Positions 25,501 through 34,087 of a DNA stretch of 64,000 nucleotides are shown here, piece after piece. Position numbers and translations under genes: made by a program. The DNA comes from Bolinopsis microptera (Eukaryota > Ctenophora > Tentaculata > Lobata > Bolinopsidae), in assembly GCF_026151205.1 (NCBI RefSeq), contig NC_087075.1, positions 13,653,628-13,717,627 on the forward strand, given 5' to 3'. The notes beneath the pieces are model-generated. The model was given only the letters and a program-made list of their open reading frames with translations. It was not told where the DNA came from and made no database searches. Numbering within the stretch: the first letter of the stretch is position 1; every line of letters starts with the position of its first letter.

Positions 25501-27017
25501 TTGTATCCTTCAGTTGTTTAATAATTTGTTTCAGTTTCGTCAAATCTGTTAGATGCATTTTGTCGGGCCTAACTCGAGACACAAAATTGTCGATGAAAAT
25601 TCGAGTTGAAAGGTCGAATGAATGAACCACAGGAGCATGGGTTGCTGTTAGATTTATCAAGACATTCCTCAAACCTCTTACTTCAACTACTCTCAATATC
25701 TCCTCAGCCTTTTCAACATCTCTCTGACAAGGATTAGCCACACCAAACGCAAAAGCCTCCATAAACCTCACCGCTTCATCATCCAGATTATAGACTTTAG
25801 CATAGTCCGGCTGATCAATAATGTCTGCTAACTTGGATCTAGAGTTCTTAATGGCCAGCCGCTTTACAGGATTATCTGGGATAGTATCTTGGATCCCCTT
25901 TAGAATCTTCTCGACTCTGTTCCTTACTGATGGCGAGTTTATGAACTTATCGCTCATGAAGTTCTTCAGAAACATGACGGTATGTTCCTCCAGCACATAA
26001 CTCTCTTGACAATTCTCCTCACTCAGATATCCCCTCAGTCTCTCTTTCAGAAAGTCTCTTGTAGCATCCTTGTTCTGTAATGCGAATGGGTCGTCCTCCA
26101 TTTGGGACATGTCAAAGTGTGATGAAACACGTTGATTTTGTAGGGTTGTACTTCCAGGGCCGACTCTTTGGCCTCTGTAAAGATCTCCTGAGGTTGCTTT
26201 GCTTCTGGACGAGTCCTTTCCTTTGCTGAAATTAAGATTAGCACCAATATTGAAATTCATCCCTGGATTCACTTTCTTTTTGATTGGACCCCCCATCGGT
26301 TTAGGTACTGATTTAGTTCTCCTGCCACGATAAACAACCTCGCCGCTGTCTGAAAGGGGAGATTTCAGAAGTATTTGTTGGTTTGAATAAAGAGGTTTAG
26401 CATTAGGAGAGGGTGTAGGAGTGCACACAATTTTAATCTTTCTGAATGGTGGTCGATCCTGGGGAACAGTTGTTACAGGAGAAGATGGCACGTGGGTTCT
26501 TTTGGCTTTTTTGGTTGGTTTGCTGGGAGCAGGGAGCAGTTCAAGGTCCGGTAACGGTATTTTCTCTTGTTTTTGTAGCACTTGCATGTATTGGCGCCTG
26601 AAAGTATTTAGCATTAGAATAATTCTTTATTTCATGTTTGATGTTTGATAAGCTTGGTTTCGAGCAAGTTGGAGATAACAGTATGAAAACATTCCCAATT
26701 ATTAAATCGTATATATTATAAACCAAACGTAGTTATATATATATTATATATATTATTTTGGGAGATATGTTTGTAGTGGAACAGATAATTAGATGGTAGT
26801 TTTTGAATTTTGATTTACGACTAAATAACCAAACGATAATAAATTGAGGCAGTTTTTTTCCCAAAACGAAAAATTAGTTTTAAAGATGCTCATACCTTCC
26901 TTTAGTAATGGGAATGAGTTTCCCAACCTCGACAATACTGCTTATCATGGTGTTGAAGACGTTACGTGCAGTACCTTGGTAGTTGAGTGGAAGGGGGATT
27001 GCAGTGTGGTATAATAC
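16535..27017 (-). CDS. Large multi-exon coiled-coil protein (unknown function), 5'-incomplete, hosting a retrotransposon in intron 3
   Basis: Nine exons on the minus strand: 27017-26896, 26597-23462, 23188-22925, 19275-19035, 18724-18657, 18066-17935, 17752-17552, 17319-17136 and 16800-16535 (stop). Lengths and phases fit throughout (2,0,0,1,0,0,0,1), giving about 1,537 residues. The first exon begins at a CAG acceptor, so more exons lie upstream; an ATG at 26948 could also be the start. Exon 2 (1,045 codons) has a basic Pro-rich N-terminus, several helical blocks with a shared pattern (FLKNFMSDKF, FMEAFAFGV, FIDNFVSRV, FLRNFVDGHL), and eight 13-residue units (KDKEDGKKNSADE). Exons 5 to 8 encode heptad-like coiled coil (LTQTNKKLNQRIADIVEQ; LLAEIEELKSTNSKVQTIN). 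The last exon is globular with an acidic Ser-rich end. Exons 3 and 4 are joined across the element at 19436-22913 by matching phase 0; this is the join most in need of a transcript. I do not recognise the family; a centrosomal or cytoskeletal role is only a guess from the coiled coils. Confidence 0.7.
18069..18332. repeat. 9-bp microsatellite forming the 3' end of an intron
   Basis: About 29 units of TAAGATTTG or TAAGATTGG (plus strand). On the coding (minus) strand each unit reads CTTACAAAT or CTTACCAAT. The array ends exactly at the acceptor CTTACAG of the exon 18066-17935, so the splice site appears to be a variant of the unit. There is no AG on the minus strand within the array. Confidence 0.9.
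18920..18997 (-). repeat. 78-bp dispersed repeat, copy 2
   Basis: Reverse-complement partner of 9486-9563. It lies in the intron between exons 19035 and 18724 of the coiled-coil gene, about 40 bp from the donor of the upstream exon. No coding content. Confidence 0.75.
19423..19435. repeat. 13-bp target site duplication, 3' side of the retrotransposon
   Basis: TAAGGTGGTACCT occurs here and at 22914-22926, identical over 13 bp, and nowhere else that I noticed. It brackets the element between 19436 and 22913. On the minus strand it reads AGGTACCACCTTA and includes a donor-like AG|GTACC. Confidence 0.85.
19436..22913 (-). mobile_element. Intact-looking non-LTR retrotransposon (PHD finger + RT + restriction-like endonuclease)
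   Basis: Bounded by a perfect 13-bp direct repeat. The 5' end (minus strand) begins TTTAAACTAATTACAAC; a 50-bp leader precedes the ORF and an ~86-bp 3' UTR without a poly-A tail follows it. One uninterrupted ORF fills the rest, so the insertion looks young. It lies within an intron of the coiled-coil gene in the same orientation. Its first 43 bp also occur, nearly identical, at 51297-51339 and again near 53209. Confidence 0.85.
19522..22863 (-). CDS. PHD finger - reverse transcriptase - CCHC/restriction-like endonuclease polyprotein
   Basis: The ORF has 1,113 codons from the ATG at 22863 (four TTG-led codons upstream are open too). Residues ~104-155 form a C4HC3 PHD finger (CPIC, CEEC, WIHKAC, WYCDCC). 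The reverse transcriptase core spans about 420-700: motif A VDADNAF (Asp near 512), QGD near 569-571, and catalytic YADD at 603-606, followed by RHLGAVIG. A C-terminal zinc knuckle CDCGAKNDHNHILNC (897-911) is followed by RHNNVRD (920-926), ARLDIS (Asp 966) and FFDVRIFNP (Asp 982). This order (zinc knuckle, RHN, spaced acidic residues) resembles the restriction-like endonuclease of R2-type elements. There is no apurinic endonuclease domain. Related proteins with 'VDASNAFN' and 'FFDVRVFNP' motifs are common in coral and mollusc genomes. All key residues are present, so it may be active. The PHD finger could tether the complex to histone tails; that is inference. Confidence 0.9.
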   Translation of the reverse strand: MANKDGQTGHTDSAPASTEHVETNGQAEEESTNEPVYNQKVLNSTNSIKLQSSSSRYDFRRHIRTEKPLLNRPQVLEVNINHKTRVDKKKKCRPKEKEKIDDICPICKTRVEWHVDALQCEECEVWIHKACLCMSDEEYEDHKTSEDDEWYCDCCQLNRSNNLTWGTMVGEGCIRSELTGIYDEIITWCRNLFMVPRGKSGEKFIKELTRLLYLFVNKTAWESLSLQLVHIFIPIMLQKPSSKSKARDNAKYLVDRLEKWKDGDLNSLMDEARVIQEKLKRRKKSEDPSKMKGFSRLMMVGKVCQAMKLINNEDSVVGVHTLNRKIKSLLQEKHPKAETPPADIILPITAPQAQSVIFAEISAELVEKAALHVKGSGGPTHLDADGWKHILCSKAYGKLPFQLCGAIAEFAKRLCVEDVNPESLNEFVACRLVPLNKGDDKRGNPGVRPVGVGEVLRRIVGKVVIGVIKDDIQEAAGPLQSCAGLESGIEASIRAVKRTWEDPKTEAVLLVDADNAFNRLNRKAAIHNIRQLCPPFHQYLKNTYQKSAKLIVNDTYSCEIIYSDEGATQGDVAAMAEYAIGIRPLINILASVTKLGELMQAWYADDSAAAGTLKKLRLWWDLLSVNGPKLGYFPKAVKTILILKEKSLLPAATFLFGETGIEITCDGERHLGAVIGGEEARETYVKKKVEKWVKDVEELSDIALDEPQAALSGYTKALCHRWTFVMRTIQDTKDLFIPLEKCIREKFIPAIIGRNVSDLHRRMLSLPVRLGGLGIVNPVEIAEKEYQTSLKITEELVDLIYHQETSLMKLDKIKIKGRVDCLKLVKELRLKKELAEIMSEVDENTRESLQLVQEHGSGAWLTCLPIQQLGYAYSKQDFRDAVHLRYGWDIPNTPRFCDCGAKNDHNHILNCKRGGYVNYRHNNVRDSVAEYLRLVTKDVRIEPLLTPIESANFQQKGNNADKARLDISARGVWSTFERTFFDVRIFNPKSPTYQGKTMPQLYTLHENEKKNQYMNRVLQLEKGSFVPLVFTTTGGMAPEAKCFIRRLAVLIATKTKEDYSQVMCNIRTRLSMDIMRSVLVAVRGVRGKAKKAWTAPISNVSFNLIPEEKSYEG
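22914..22926. repeat. 13-bp target site duplication, 5' side, overlapping a splice donor
   Basis: Same TAAGGTGGTACCT as at 19423-19435. On the minus strand the two last bases of the host exon (AG) and the donor GTACCA are part of it (exon end ...CTGCAG|GTACC). Confidence 0.85.
23805..24117 (-). repeat. 39-bp coding minisatellite, 8 units
   Basis: Within the large exon, a 39-bp purine-rich unit encodes KDKEDGKKNSADE with D/V and E/K variants. It keeps frame and adds a highly charged segment between two globular parts of the coiled-coil gene product. Confidence 0.9.
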
Positions 27018-28085
27018 CTGGAGGTTGCAGGATTAAATAATGGTTATTGGGAGTATTGTAAAATATCACGGGGTATGCATAAATGTTGTTTGTACAAAAA
27101 AATTCTGGGCTAATGCAAACATAATATAATGTAATATAAGAATATGTTGACCCCAAATCACTTTATAATATTAGTATTATGAGGACAGACTGCGAGTCAC
27201 CTCAGACTGGCTGGCAGAAGTTTCAAAACAAATAACAGTTGCTCACTATTATATGACTATATAATATGACACACTATATTGTATCATGCGAACGTATCAC
27301 ATTACACAATACACATCTTCCAATCAGAAACAGAAAGAATTATAATACAATAATACCTTGGCTTCGTTTCGTGCTCGGGCTCGCCCTCCGCTAAAGCATC
27401 GGGCATTATCGCCCATAGCCCTCAACAGCCATTGAGGTATTATCTCTATTATAATTCAAAAGATTCTTTCTGCTGTACGACCGCCCACGTGCAAATCAGA
27501 CGATAAATAGGAAGTTGCGTAGTTACCATGGTAACGAGGGTTAAAAGTGCACTTGCAAGTTGCACGTGCAAGGATTTGAGAGGGGCATTTTGATCGGTTT
27601 TTTGTTATTACGTGGTGTTCAGTGCGAGTTATAGTTTAATTGGCTGTTTCTTCGGTTGTGATGGATATTTGTTGATGCTGTAAAAATTGACTACGAAAGA
27701 ATACTATTAGCTTCCTCCCTGTGACCACGGGCTTTCTAGTTGTATTATAAAATAATAACTTATATACGATAATAATATTACATAATTGCAAATTATAATT
27801 ACATTATAATTAAGTAATTACATAATGACCTCGCCCGAGTATCTAAAGAGATGGTAAGGAGGTATCTTCTTGTGGTTGAACTGGTTATGTTCCACAACTC
27901 TGGTTATCCTACATGACTCTGTCTTGCTGGGCACGCCCCAACATGTTCCCTTTTCGAACTCACGGTCTTCTTTAAGCTCTAAAGCAAGGGTTTAGTGTGT
28001 ATTTGTTATATACTTCAGTGTATGTGTAAACTTGTAAAGAGATGGGAATGTTTTATCAAGTGAAAAGTACTTAATTAAATAACAG
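27018..28085. other. Intergenic or upstream-intron stretch with a short inverted-end element
   Basis: AT-rich. 27345-27452 starts with AATAATACCTTGG and ends with GAGGTATTAT, inverted ends around a GC-richer core, which suggests a ~105-bp MITE. A CTGAG|GTGACT donor-like site near 27200 on the minus strand could mark a further 5' exon of the coiled-coil gene, but its phase does not fit. Nothing else supported. Confidence 0.35.
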
Positions 28086-31000
28086 TTAATTAATTAAATC
28101 AAATTTACTTCTGGCACGTTTTCTTTTTCCTTTTGGTGTAGATCCACCTTGTTTATCTATTTTCATTTCACCAGTCACTAGGTCGGTCATGACGTGAAAA
28201 CTCAATGTCTCGTCCTTACTGAAAAGAAAACTAGTACAGGGAAATCCGTCTGAAAAAATCGATCTGCTGACACACGAAGCTTTCAGAGGATTTTTGACGT
28301 TTTTGAGTTCCATTAGGTGCCCTTTATGGCTGACCAACGTTTCCTAACTTTTCCACGTGTCTTAAGGCCACTTTTTGCCACTTTACCACATTTTACCACC
28401 TTTCTTGTTTGTCGAATATCTTTAGTTGTGAACATCGTAAAAAGTTGCGAATCAATCGAGTGTGTTCATATTATCAGGAAGAAAAACTTTTGTTCTAACA
28501 ATTTTTACGTCAGATAATAAGTTAATTGGATAATTATCAATTAACCAATTAGCAAAATTCTAAAAATTTTTTATTGGCTAAAAATGATCGGAATAGCTTA
28601 AAACACGGAGAAAAGTAGTTTTTAGAAAAAATTTGAAAATTTGTCACTCACATTTTTTTTTCGAGAAAAATTTCGAAAATTCAAAATATTTTTTCCCGCC
28701 AAAAGTGATCAAATTGCATAAAACGCGGAGAAAAATGATTTTCAGAAAAAAACTTAGTCAATTTTTCGTTTCAAGAATACTTAAATCACCAATATTTGTA
28801 GTTGGAGTTCAGTAAATCTCGGCAGATTTTAGTAATAATCAGGAATTACTAACTCTAAGTGGAAAGGTCTGAAACTGAAAAACGTTAAGTTTAACCATAT
28901 AACGGTCGCGATATAAGAGTTTCATAACTAATTACAATACAGCCTTATCAATTTTCACAGAAACTGCACCAATGGCACAGTCAAGATCGAAACGATAGCC
29001 TGCTGTACTATACTGTCATTTTATTGATTTCAATGATGAATCAGTGGGGTTAAGATAATCACATTTGTAATAAATAAAACCTCTCTGTACCGTCAATTGT
29101 GCTAATCTAAACCGGCCTACCTGTATTACCAGACCTCTTCTTTTCCTCAACAATCAAACCGAGTTGTTCATATCGCATTTGGTGGGTGATGTAAACTAAT
29201 TAGTAATACATATTATTGAGCTATATTCAATCACAATACGACACAATGCAACACGTGTATATTATATTATGGCCCTTAATGAGGTATATGAAACGTTCTA
29301 TACCGTACACTTATTGTTTCTCCCGTGAGAGGCCCGATATGGAGAGATTTTACAGTTTATCACGAAAACGTCTACTTGGTCTCATGGCTCTTTGACAGTT
29401 CAAAGAAGGCAAGAAAAGACCAGAAAGCTTAGAATGTCAACTCGCAAGAGCGGGCTACCGGACAACTGAACCCAATTTAGACATTTAGATTAACCCTAAC
29501 TCTAACCCTAACCCTAACCCTAACCCTAACCCTAACCCTAACCCTAACCCTTACCAATTAAGCAGATTGGTTAGTGGGAACTAGGTTCAATTTGGTTCAG
29601 TTGTCAGTCTTCGATCTGTCCCACATTAATCCCGAGCTGATCATCATGGGCCCCGAATATCCTGCGGGAAGAACCTGCATTTTTACTTCACGACGTCCGG
29701 ATTTCAAATCAACATCCTCAATAACATTAACAATCCTTCCTGATCAGGATCTGTCTCTATTAGCAATTTCCAAAATATCCTGACTCTCGTGGAACATTTC
29801 ACTGAATTAATTATTACCGGTTCTTTAAGTTTACTACCCCTTGCCCGACACTGTACTCGTATCTAAATCTTACCCTTTCCCGTATGTTACCCTTGTTGAT
29901 TTTACTTTTAGCCGACCCCGACATATGGGGGTGATTTGAGGTATCCTGCAAATGAAGCGGTATGCAGTACAATACAAAACAGTCACAGTAGATGTTGGAA
30001 GGTGTATTTACACTTGCTTCCTGGACCTGGCTGTTCCTCAGTTTCCCTGATCTGTTCTTGCCCTTCTTCGAACTGTAAATGAGCCATGAGACCAAGTAGA
30101 CGTTTTCGTGATAAACTGTAAAACCTCTCTATACCGGGTTTCTCACGGTATAAAGCGTTTCATAAACCTCATTAAGAGCCATATAAGATACACGTACTGT
30201 GTCGTGTTGTGATTGAATATAGCTCGATATGTATTACTACTTAGTTTACATCACCCACCAAATGCGATATGAACAACTCGGTTTGATTGTTGAGGAAAAG
30301 AAGAGGTCTGGTAATACAGGTAGGCCGGTTTAGATTAGCACAATTGACGGTACAGAGAGGTTTTATTTATTACAAATGTGATTATCTTAACCCCACTGAT
30401 TCATCATTGAAGTCAATAAAATGACAGTACAGAAGGCTATCGTTTCGATCTTGACTGTGCTTGTATCACGTTGCGACCCCCACGGTCGTTTCACTATGGT
30501 CCTGACGATACAGGGGGAGCCGCGCACTTCGTGCGCGGCGGGTCATACAACGTATCGGTATGACAAGACTGTGCCACTGGTGCAGTTTCTGTGAAAATCG
30601 ATAAGGCTGTATTGTAATTAGTTATGAAACTCTTATATCGCGATCGTATGGTTAAACTTAACGTTTTTCAGTTTCAGACCTTTCCACTTAGAGTTAGTAA
30701 TTCCTGATTATTACTAAAATCTGCCGAGATTTACTGAACTCCAACTACAAATATTGGTGATTTAAGTATTCTTAATTGATAATTATCCAATTAACTTATT
30801 ATCTGACGTAAAAATTGTTAGAACAAAAGTTTTTCTTCCTGATAATATGAACACACTCGATTGATTCGCAACTTTTTACGATGTTCACAACTAAAGATAT
30901 TCGACAAACAAGAAAGGTGGTAAAATGTGGTAAAGTGGCAAAAAGTGGCCTTAAGACACGTGGAAAAGTTTGGAAAAGTTGGTCAGCCATAAAGGGCACC

Positions 31001-34000
31001 TAATGGGACTCAAAAACGTCAAAAATCCTCTGAAAGCTTCGTGTGTCAGCAGATCGATTTTTTCAGACGGATTTCCCTGTACTAAACGTTAGCTGAAAGA
31101 TAACTGAGCAGTTAGATTTAGATTTATAAGGTCCATTATACTAGGTCAAGTTGCAGTGGCAAGAATATCTTATTCTCGGTAGGTTTTCATATTGAAGCGT
31201 TTGATAGATACTAAGTTTGATAGATACTAAATTTTCGTTTTTTAAACAAATTTTCGTTTAGTAAGTGCTTTGCGATTATTTCATTCATTAATCCGTTGTG
31301 ATAGCTTCTAATATATAAATGGCTTAACACGAACATGTAATAGATAGGGGGGGGGGGGGTGTCTAATCTTGATTACGTAATATAGGAGGGGGGTTGGGTC
31401 TTGATTACGGGGGGGGGGGGGGGGGGTCAAACCTTGATTACGTAATATAGGGGGGGGGGCCGGGGGGGGGGTTCGGTCTTGATTACGGTTGATTACGGAG
31501 GGGGGGGGGGGGGGCCGGGGGGGTAAAAATTGCCAAAATATTGATTACGTAATATGTGAACGACCCCTTATCTCTGTATGGTGGAACAATAGGAAAGAAA
31601 AAATGTATATAGTTGTGAAGATTTTGTGTACCGATATTCTGCATTTAAATTCTTTTCATCTATTTACTTCCTCCGTATGTACACACTATAGAATTATATC
31701 TTTGTGATAAAGTAAACTTGATAATAAAATTAAAACATACATTTTGACAGGCTTCTGAGTTCTCAGAGTATCAGGGGTATAATCTGGATCACATGCTTGT
31801 CTACTCCTCGTTTTTCTTGATGGGTTAACATTATCATCCGGCACAATCCTTTCACTTTCGATTGATTTACTTTCGGTTTCACTTCGAGTTGTGGCAGGAG
31901 ACTTAGTTTCCTCGGGGACTGCAGCAGGTCCGATATGTTTGGTAATACTGGCAGGAGCGAATCCTGGAAAGTTTTGTAGTGAAGTCCCGTATCAATTATT
32001 ATAAAAATCTCACTCAAATTACAAGAGCGACTCTATGAGAAACAGGTGGTTCTTTATTAGTATAATTAATATAATTAGTATAATTTGTATAATTAGTATA
32101 ATTAGTATAATTAGTATAATTAGTATAATTAGTATAATTAGTATAATTAGTATAATTAGGAGAGAGTGAAAGTTGCGGGATGGTGCGGGTACTTGCCAAC
32201 ATAACATAGTATTTTGCAATAATCTAACCACTTGTTCACTGTCATAATATATATATTTCTGCTTTTCTGCTCAGTGACTTGTTCGACCATGAAGTTTGAT
32301 ATATCAAACTTCATGGTCGAACAAATCACTGAGCAGAAAAGCAGAAATTATAGGTTTTTGCCAGTCTTGTTTTTTAAAAGAGCCATTATTCATGGCAGCA
32401 TAAGTAGATTAGATTTTTAATAATTGTGTATTTGGCATTGACCGGAATATTTTCAGCAAATCAATGTTCATTTGTGATCAAGAACACAAGAGAACACAAT
32501 TAAAATCAAACAAGAGATTCTGACGAAGAAAAGTAGTCAAAAGACATTAACGCTTTCTTAAAATTGATTAAAATCAGAACTAACAAATCAAATAATCAGT
32601 ATTCCCAACAAACTATATTATATACCTATATTATATATACATATATGTATATGTATATTATATAATAATAAACTCACTGTTTTCAAGTTTCTGTATTACA
32701 CAATGTCGAGCGTGTACTTTAACCCTGCTTGGTGCTGCAAACCCTCTCCCACAATCCTCACATCGGGACAGATTCAGATCTGAACAATAAAATAGTTTAA
32801 GTCACATTTTATACAGCAATTTATCGGTAAATATTTGAGTCAGCTAGATGATGCTGTAAAGGATAGTGTAAAAATATCAAGTCGTACTCATAAAGACGTT
32901 TATTATATAATAAGTTTATTTCAAGTAGAGCTTTTAATTCGTAACGCGTAACATGAAAAATAAAGGGGAAAAAACTTAGAAATAAATTTTGCAAATAAAA
33001 TATGTCCTACAAATAATCTACTAATTACCTCGTCTTAGTAAACAAATGCAGTTGTGAAAATGAACTAGCTCCTCTATAATGGGCAGAATCTCCTTTGCCA
33101 TCTCTGGAAACGCCTTAACGCCATCAAAAAGTGTCTTATACTTTGCTGGTAATTCCATCTGAAACGGTTTAATGAAAATGAAAAGATTCACAGATTTCTA
33201 GAAAAGCTCGGACTGAGCTTCTCAGAATTATTGGGATCACCATTCACAATAAATAAAATAAATTGATTGAATTCTAATTAGATAATTATATAAGCAATGA
33301 AATGGAAAGAAATGTTGAACTGTAAGTTAGAAAGTAAGCATTAATAACCTTCATTGTCATGAACCCCTCAGCCTGATCAATGTTCTCCTCTTGTTCCATG
33401 TCTTCAACGCTTTCCAGAGGTGCTGGTATTCTATCTGGGTCAGCAAATAGTTCTGTTTGTTCTGTGGATAAATCACGTGACCTGGTTTGGAGACCACGTG
33501 ATTCGCTGTAATCACGTGGTGTTTGGTGGAGTAACGAGCACTCTTCATTGTCCTCAGCCCCGACTGTTATCTAGGGGAAATTTAGACTTATTTTCTGTCA
33601 CGACAACAGATCTTTATTCTTTATGGGTTAATGGCTAAGATTAGAGTCATCTTAATTTTCCGATAAAGGGAGAGATATCCTTTTAGAGTTGTTTGCTAGG
33701 ACGTTATCGAAAATGGTGACGATCCTCCAAATTGCACTATCAACTGGATGAAGTTTGAATTCTAGTTTTTGAAACAAATTATCCCAACCAAACCCTGTTT
33801 CCATTCGGTAGAATTTAAAGTAGTCTGAAAATAAAAACCTCAGTTTTTACGACAACTTCATACTCCTGTTTTATAACAGGTGCAGAGTGATCACCAGTTA
33901 ATTCACTCTTGACGTCATCATTACATCTTGTGACGTCATCATTACGGGTGGTGACGTTATCATTACGGCTTGTGACGTCATTATTTGGAGTCGTGATGTC

Positions 34001-34087
34001 ATCAGTCTGTCCTATCTCGTTGAGTAGTTCAAATGGTGAACATTCGAAGTCTATCGGCTCTTCTTTTACTCTGACATCGCCCGACAT
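28086..34087 (-). CDS. Single C2HC-type zinc-finger protein with SUMO-type motifs and basic C-terminus, 6 exons
   Basis: Exons: 34087-33839, 33570-33349, 33158-33029, 32779-32678, 31963-31741 and 28218-28086 (TAA). Phases 0, 0, 1, 1, 2 all match; the product is 352 residues. The first exon starts MSGDVRVKEEP and holds three sumoylation-like motifs (VKEE, IKQE, VKTE) plus five 7-residue repeats. Exon 3 is a compact helical segment. Exon 4 carries a finger CEDCGRGFAAPSRVKVHARHC (C-x2-C-x12-H-x3-C). Exon 5 begins FAPASITKHIGP, which looks like the second half of another finger without its final Cys. The last exon ends in a nuclear-localisation-like PKGKRKRARSKF. The last intron (~3.5 kb) is long because of the inverted repeat at 28232-31084. 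It is probably a nuclear, DNA- or RNA-binding protein; I do not recognise the orthologue. Confidence 0.8.
29458..29612. repeat. Interstitial (CCCTAA)n within an inverted-end element
   Basis: About nine CCCTAA units at 29488-29551, flanked by GGACAACTGAACCCAATTT on the left and the inverted form (AATTTGGTTCAGTTGTC) on the right. The hexamers are the vertebrate/invertebrate telomere type, but the flanks show they sit inside a short palindromic element, not at a chromosome end. Confidence 0.75.
30461..30566. mobile_element. 106-bp hAT-like MITE, copy 1
   Basis: Starts TTGTATCACG and ends GGTATGACAA, with a GC-rich palindromic core (GCCGCGCACTTCGTGCGCGG). It is flanked by a perfect 8-bp duplication GACTGTGC (30453-30460, 30567-30574). 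The other arm of the inverted repeat has the site empty, with a single copy at 28975-28982. An 8-bp duplication is typical of hAT elements. Confidence 0.85.
31350..31550 (+). repeat. G-run minisatellite
   Basis: CTTGATTACGTAATATAGG alternates with runs of 8 to 20 G, in about four units. The array is rich in potential G-quadruplexes and lies in the last intron of the zinc-finger gene, just beyond the inverted repeat. Confidence 0.8.
32055..32162. repeat. 9-bp AT microsatellite
   Basis: About eleven units of AGTATAATT with minor variants, in the intron between exons 32678 and 31963 of the zinc-finger gene. No coding value. Confidence 0.9.
32254..32349. repeat. Spacer-free 96-bp palindrome
   Basis: Arms 32254-32301 and 32302-32349 are reverse complements with one or two mismatches (GTCACTG versus ATCACTG) and no spacer. 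It is in the same intron as the 9-bp microsatellite. No open frame. It could fold into a long hairpin in the transcript. Confidence 0.9.
33910..34001. promoter_or_regulatory. Five CRE-like octamers at 21-bp spacing inside a coding exon
   Basis: TGACGTCA occurs at 33910, 33931 and 33973; one-base variants are at 33952 (TGACGTTA) and 33994 (TGATGTCA). Spacing is exactly 21 bp, two helical turns and seven codons. They arise from the 7-residue repeats of exon 1 of the zinc-finger gene. TGACGTCA is the CREB/ATF consensus. A regulatory role is inference; a tandem coding repeat is the simpler explanation. Confidence 0.6.

Larger units (their letters stand above)
28232..31084. mobile_element. 2.85-kb long inverted repeat (foldback) within the last intron of the zinc-finger gene
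   Basis: Left arm 28232 to about 29430 and right arm about 30040 to 31084 are reverse complements at high identity (for example 28317-28517 and 30799-30999 encode the same conceptual peptide with two differences). The left arm carries about 240 bp (28535-28775) missing from the right; the right arm carries a 106-bp insertion at 30461-30566. The centre (~600 bp) holds a telomere-like array. No transposase is visible. The left end lies only 13 bp from the 3' splice site of the last exon. Confidence 0.85.

Noticed and set aside
28086-28337. Stand-alone 83-codon gene
   Set aside because: The first part lies in the inverted-repeat arm; from 28218 it is the last exon of the zinc-finger gene in matching phase.
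28317-28517. 66-codon frame found twice (also 30799-30999)
   Set aside because: It is duplicated because the two sites are arms of an inverted repeat; no splice or domain evidence.
29488-29551. True telomere or chromosome end
   Set aside because: The array is short, internal and enclosed by inverted ends with unique sequence on both sides.
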